Below are positions 13,350 to 16,651 of a stretch of DNA of 16,651 nt, one piece after another (position 1 is the stretch's first letter; the number at the start of each line of letters is the position of its first letter). A program made the position numbers and the translations under genes. Source of the stretch: an uncultured Asticcacaulis sp. (lineage in GTDB: Bacteria > Pseudomonadota > Alphaproteobacteria > Caulobacterales > Caulobacteraceae); NCBI GenBank assembly GCA_946482045.1, contig CAMLPZ010000059.1:1-16651 (forward strand), written 5' to 3'. Below the pieces are notes generated by a model, which did no database searches, was not told where the DNA came from, and saw only the letters and a list, made by a program, of their open reading frames with translations.

Positions 13350-14906
13350 TTACTTCTTGAACAGCGATTGCAGGAAGGATTTCTTCGGCTTGACCTCAGG
13401 CGTGCGGCCGGTGATGAGCGCGGTGAGCTGTGTGAGGGCCTCACCCACCTTCGAGCCCGCGCCGACCTCGGCGATCATCTGGCCGTTGTTCGACGCCTGG
13501 CCGAAGAGCTTGGCGTCGAAGGGGATCAGGCAGCAGGGCTCAAGGCCCAGGGCGGCCGTGAAATCCTTGACCGGGATCTCTGGCCGGCCGGGCACTTCCA
13601 TCTGGTTCAGTACCAGACGCGGTGCCTGGTCGTTGGGGCGGGCAGCCTTGAGCAGGTCGATGATGTTCTTGGCGTTGCGTAAAGACGCCAGGTCTGGCGT
13701 GGCGACGATGACGACGTCGTCGGCGGCGATCAGGTTCTGCTTGAGCCACGGCGTCCAGACGTGCGGCAGGTCCATGACGATGAAGGGCGCGGCGGAGCGG
13801 ACCTTTCGCGTCACTTCTTCATAGGCTTCGGCATCGGCGGTGAAGTCCTGGTCGAGTGTAGCTGGCGCGGAGAACAGCGCCAGGCGCTCCGAACACTTGA
13901 TCAGCATGCGGTCCAGCAGAACGGAATCGAGGCGGTCGGGTTCGTTGAGCGCGTCGGCCACGCCTTGGAGCGGGTCCTGGTTGAAGTCGAGGCCCGCCGT
14001 GCCGAACGGCAGATCGTAGTCGACAATGACGGTATTGGCCTGCATGGCTTCGGCCAGATTGTAGGCGAAGTTGTGGGCGATCGACGACGATCCGGCGCCG
14101 CCGCGCGCGCCGACGAAGGCGATGGCGCGCCCGACGAACGGCGTCTCGGGGTCGTTGAATAGCGACGCTACGGTCTTGATGAGCTGCAGCGGCGTTACCG
14201 GGGCGACCATGTATTCGGAGACGCCCTGGCGCATCAGTTCGCGATACAGCGAAATATCGTTGGTCTGGCCGACGACGACGACCTTGGTGTTGGCGTCGCA
14301 GACTTCGGCCAGCTGCGCCAACTGATCCAGCATGTCGCGGCCGCGTGCCGCGCTCTCGACGAACAGCAGCGACGGTGTCGGCTCGTTGCGATAGGTGTCG
14401 ATGGCTTCCATGATGCCGCCGCGCTTGACAACGCACTGGGCGCGCGTCATGCGGCGGTCGAGCGAGGCCGTATCGCAGGCCTGCACGCTGTCTTCCGAAT
14501 CGGGGAAGAAGTGAATGGCGATGCGCGGTATCGAGATGGCGCCGATATCGTCTTCACCGCCCAGGGCATAGCCGGGTCCCTGCGGCGCCAGCGTGGCGCC
14601 CGCGAAGGCCTGACGCACCGTATGCGGCGTCGTGTCCACGTCGTCGTCGAAGGGGTCGCGTGCTACGGATCCGTTGTCATGCGGCGTTCCCAGCGCCGGA
14701 TCGATCTCGGGCGTGCTAAAGGTGTCGACATTGTCCTTGTAATCAGGCGCCTTGTAATCAGTGACGAATTCGTCGTCGATATCGTCGATGCTGTCAAAAG
14801 GATCATTCAGCTTGGCCGGATTGGGCATGTCATCGCTCGTTATGGCATCGCTTTCTGGGGCGATCTGGGGGACTGCACGCATTGTTACGCTACTCGTGTC
14901 ATGCAC
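13350..14906 (-). CDS. cpaE: Pilus localisation protein CpaE/TadZ (ParA/MinD-like)
   Basis: CpaE/TadZ proteins place the Tad secretion machine, at the pole in Caulobacter. The 518 residues comprise an acidic disordered N terminus (1-122) holding two DPFD motifs (35-38, 84-87), a receiver-like domain (about 126-250) and a MinD/ParA-type domain (about 258-480). The nucleotide loop reads GARGGAGSSS (266-275). Both lysines of the deviant Walker A (KGGxGKT) are replaced, a known trend in this family that suggests weak or absent ATP hydrolysis. Later marks are DYDLPFGTAGLDF and VMDLPHVWTPW. The C terminus is basic (KPKKSFLQSLFKK). GTG 14906 lies 8 nt after cpaD without a clear ribosome binding site; ATG 14882 is an alternative start. 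Confidence 0.9.
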   Translation of the reverse strand: MHDTSSVTMRAVPQIAPESDAITSDDMPNPAKLNDPFDSIDDIDDEFVTDYKAPDYKDNVDTFSTPEIDPALGTPHDNGSVARDPFDDDVDTTPHTVRQAFAGATLAPQGPGYALGGEDDIGAISIPRIAIHFFPDSEDSVQACDTASLDRRMTRAQCVVKRGGIMEAIDTYRNEPTPSLLFVESAARGRDMLDQLAQLAEVCDANTKVVVVGQTNDISLYRELMRQGVSEYMVAPVTPLQLIKTVASLFNDPETPFVGRAIAFVGARGGAGSSSIAHNFAYNLAEAMQANTVIVDYDLPFGTAGLDFNQDPLQGVADALNEPDRLDSVLLDRMLIKCSERLALFSAPATLDQDFTADAEAYEEVTRKVRSAAPFIVMDLPHVWTPWLKQNLIAADDVVIVATPDLASLRNAKNIIDLLKAARPNDQAPRLVLNQMEVPGRPEIPVKDFTAALGLEPCCLIPFDAKLFGQASNNGQMIAEVGAGSKVGEALTQLTALITGRTPEVKPKKSFLQSLFKK

Positions 14907-14914
14907 TAAGGAGA

Positions 14915-15604
14915 TTACTGGACCGCGTCGGAAATGGTGCCTGTGGCTTGTTCGTCTTTGGCTGCCGAGGTGACTTCACCCTTGCGGTACTTGCCAAGAA
15001 CGTCCGACTTGCGCAGAGCATCGGTGGATGTCGGGCGGGCTGGGTTGCGAATATCGCGCGGGTCGGCAATCTGGGCAGCCAGGTTGGAATTCACCGCGCA
15101 ACCAAAATTGGCGTAGGGACGGTTGGAAGCCGTACGGCTGAGGTTCTCCCAGCTCTGGTTGCAGTTATAGATGACGCTTTGCGCATAGGTCAGAGTGACG
15201 GTGACGATATCAGCCGGCTGGTCGGGGCGGCTCTCTTGGGTAAGGCTGTCTTCCAGCACTTCACGACCCCTGAGATAGGCGCTGACGGCCCGGCCGGCGG
15301 CAACCGCGCCGGGTTCGCCGGCGGTAATCACCGTAACATCGACAGGATCGCCCTGGATCCAGCTAGCATCCTGGGCGACCTTGTCGAGCGCGCGGCGCTG
15401 ATTTTCGGACAGGCCTTGCGGGTTGATTCGCAGGGAGATGCTCTGGCTCTGGTTTTCGGCACGCAGAGGATATTGCTCTGTCGCCAGACGCGGCGCGGCG
15501 ATTTCGGCTTCACGGCCGCCGCCGGACGAGGCACAGGCAGCCAGGGCCATAAGCGGTGAAGCAAGGAGAAGTGTGCGGATGGTCTTGTGGATCATATGGC
15601 GCAT
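14915..15604 (-). CDS. cpaD: Pilus assembly lipoprotein CpaD
   Basis: An outer-membrane lipoprotein that helps the CpaC secretin assemble in the Tad pilus system. Residues 1-23 form a signal peptide, and lipobox LAAC gives Cys24. The mature part (229 residues in total) carries the CpaD family signatures: the Val-Thr-rich strand DVTVITAGEP, SVIYNCNQSWENLS, NFGCAVNSNLAAQIADPRDIRNP (about 167-189), and a polar tail with RKGEVTSA. Three cysteines in the mature part (the lipid Cys and two in the conserved core) suggest one possible disulfide. ATG 15604 starts one base after the cpaC stop codon. ATG 15595 sits 9 nt from AGG and gives a more typical signal peptide, so it may be the true start. Confidence 0.9.
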   Translation of the reverse strand: MRHMIHKTIRTLLLASPLMALAACASSGGGREAEIAAPRLATEQYPLRAENQSQSISLRINPQGLSENQRRALDKVAQDASWIQGDPVDVTVITAGEPGAVAAGRAVSAYLRGREVLEDSLTQESRPDQPADIVTVTLTYAQSVIYNCNQSWENLSRTASNRPYANFGCAVNSNLAAQIADPRDIRNPARPTSTDALRKSDVLGKYRKGEVTSAAKDEQATGTISDAVQ

Positions 15605-15605
15605 C

Positions 15606-16651
15606 CTATTCGATCACATAGCCAACGGGAGCGGAGTAGGCCGGTGGTGGCGCATTGTTCGCGACGGTTTCGCCATTGCGCGCCTTGATGACGCGGTTGA
15701 CATTGCCCATGAAGACCGCGTGCATGTCATGTGGTGCCTCAAGATTGTCGGCCGGCGTCTGGAAGTCGCCGGGTGCACCCGGCTGGGCGATGTAGGGTGT
15801 GACGATGATGACCAGTTCGCTTTCGTCGTTCAGGAAATCACGAGAACGGAATAGCTGGCCCAAGACAGGAAGGGTCGTCATGCCGGGCAGGGCGTCGATC
15901 GTCTGCTTGTATTTCGACTGCAGCAAACCCGCGATCATCAGGGATGACCCGGATGACATCTCGACCGCAGTCTCCGCTCGCCGCACCGACAGCGCTGGTA
16001 TGGTGAGGCTGCTGCTGAGCTGAAGCGAGCCAATGTTCGACAGTTCCGACACTTCGGTCGAGACCTTCAACGAAATCCGGCCCTCGCTGAGTACGACGGG
16101 CGTGAATCCCAGCCCAACGCCAAACGGTTTGAAGTCGACAGTAACACGTCCCTGATTGTCCTGCGCCACTGGCACGGGGAATTCGCCGCCGGCCAGGAAC
16201 TTGGCCGACTCGCCCGACACCGCCGTCAGGTTAGGCTCGGCCAGCGTACGGACAAGTCCAACGCGTTCAAAAGCCTGGATCTGGGCGCTGCCCTTGTTGA
16301 GGCCGTCGTACCCGACCGTTTCCCGCGCCGTGGCGGTTTGCCAGTTGGAAGCTTCGTTGGCGCTATGAACGATCCCGTAGCAATTGGACATTGTGGGGTC
16401 GGTACAGGGAATCTGCAACATCGGCTGCATGGTCGTGTCGACCTTGTAGCCGCCGGTAACACCACCCAGCAGCTTGTTGTTGACGCCGTAGGTCGGCGCA
16501 TGGCTGAGCGCGTATTGGACCGCGCCGACCTTGCCGATAATGGCCTGGGTATCGAAGCCGAGTTGCTTTATGACCGTCCTGTTGACCTCGGCAATGCGAA
16601 CCTTCAGCGTCACCTGGTCCTTGCCCGCGATGCTGATCAGGTTGACCACAT
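15606..16651 (-). CDS. cpaC: Tad pilus secretin CpaC/RcpA (5' part outside the window)
   Basis: This is the outer-membrane pore through which the Tad pilus exits. Only the C-terminal 347 residues or so are present; the gene enters from the right edge. The visible part starts in the N-domain to secretin junction (VNLISIAGKDQVTLKVRIAEVNR). It then shows the secretin core: RVGLVRTLAEPNLTAVSGESAKFLAGGEFPVP, FKPFGVGLGFTPVVL, and the secretin signature ending PVLGQLFRSRDF and ELVIIVTPYI. A segment with two cysteines (IPCTDPTMSNC) near the start of the core may be disulfide-closed in the periplasm. The last 50 residues are a Pro/Ala-rich tail. The stop codon lies 1 nt before the cpaD ATG, so the two are translationally coupled. 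The promoter is beyond the window. Confidence 0.92.
   Translation of the reverse strand, partial: VVNLISIAGKDQVTLKVRIAEVNRTVIKQLGFDTQAIIGKVGAVQYALSHAPTYGVNNKLLGGVTGGYKVDTTMQPMLQIPCTDPTMSNCYGIVHSANEASNWQTATARETVGYDGLNKGSAQIQAFERVGLVRTLAEPNLTAVSGESAKFLAGGEFPVPVAQDNQGRVTVDFKPFGVGLGFTPVVLSEGRISLKVSTEVSELSNIGSLQLSSSLTIPALSVRRAETAVEMSSGSSLMIAGLLQSKYKQTIDALPGMTTLPVLGQLFRSRDFLNDESELVIIVTPYIAQPGAPGDFQTPADNLEAPHDMHAVFMGNVNRVIKARNGETVANNAPPPAYSAPVGYVIE

Noticed and set aside
13337..13444. N-terminal extension of cpaF overlapping cpaE
   Set aside because: The extra 36 residues are Ser/Arg-rich and overlap the end of cpaE; GTG 13336 gives the expected FGKR start and has AAGGG upstream.

Overview
The window reads as a chromosomal segment of an alphaproteobacterium, most likely of the Caulobacteraceae (an Asticcacaulis/Caulobacter-like organism). 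The reasons are the cpaC-cpaD-cpaE-cpaF-tadB-tadC pilus order with CpaE and CpaD of the caulobacterial type, an NrdA without an ATP-cone, many GTG/TTG starts, GC-rich codon use and TTGACG-type -35 elements. This assignment is inference from protein style, not a database result. No tRNA, rRNA, CRISPR, transposase, integrase or phage gene is visible, and no gene-free stretch exceeds 300 bases.

Left part (1-2917, + strand): a phosphonate-type ABC transporter, phnC-phnD-phnE, tightly coupled (8-nt overlap, then an 8-nt gap). Its leader holds a half-perfect Pho-box candidate followed by two terminator-like hairpins. No C-P lyase or other phosphonate-degrading gene is in the window. Next (2918-3985, - strand) comes a convergent family 4 glycosyltransferase. 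Divergent from it is a TetR-family regulator (4264-4920), with an AT-rich promoter region carrying TATAAT on both strands and a 14-bp palindrome at the expected transcription start.

Middle (5025-9480, + strand): a lipoprotein with a Gly-rich linker, a cadherin-like domain and a PQQ-type soluble sugar dehydrogenase domain; panD (aspartate 1-decarboxylase, beta-alanine for pantothenate/CoA); then nrdA, the class I ribonucleotide reductase large subunit. nrdA is preceded by two NrdR-box-like palindromes exactly 31 bp apart and followed by a strong intrinsic terminator. No nrdB follows. A 100-residue DUF883/ElaB-like membrane-anchored protein comes next, then a probable dispersed palindromic repeat.

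Right part (9614-16651, - strand): the Tad/Flp type IVc pilus operon, read right to left: cpaC (secretin, cut by the window edge), cpaD (outer-membrane lipoprotein), cpaE/tadZ (polar-localisation ATPase-like protein lacking the Walker lysines), cpaF/tadA (motor ATPase), tadB/cpaG and tadC/cpaH (inner-membrane platform). Gaps of 1-27 nt imply one transcript. Together these build an adhesive pilus: CpaC/CpaD form the outer-membrane pore, CpaF powers assembly through TadB/TadC, and CpaE places the machine in the cell.

Most of the window is recognisable housekeeping or envelope biology. The items most worth checking are the phnC leader, the paired NrdR boxes, the short repeat shared by the phnC leader and the 9.5-kb spacer, and the TetR palindrome. 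I do not see convincing evidence of a wholly new multi-gene system.
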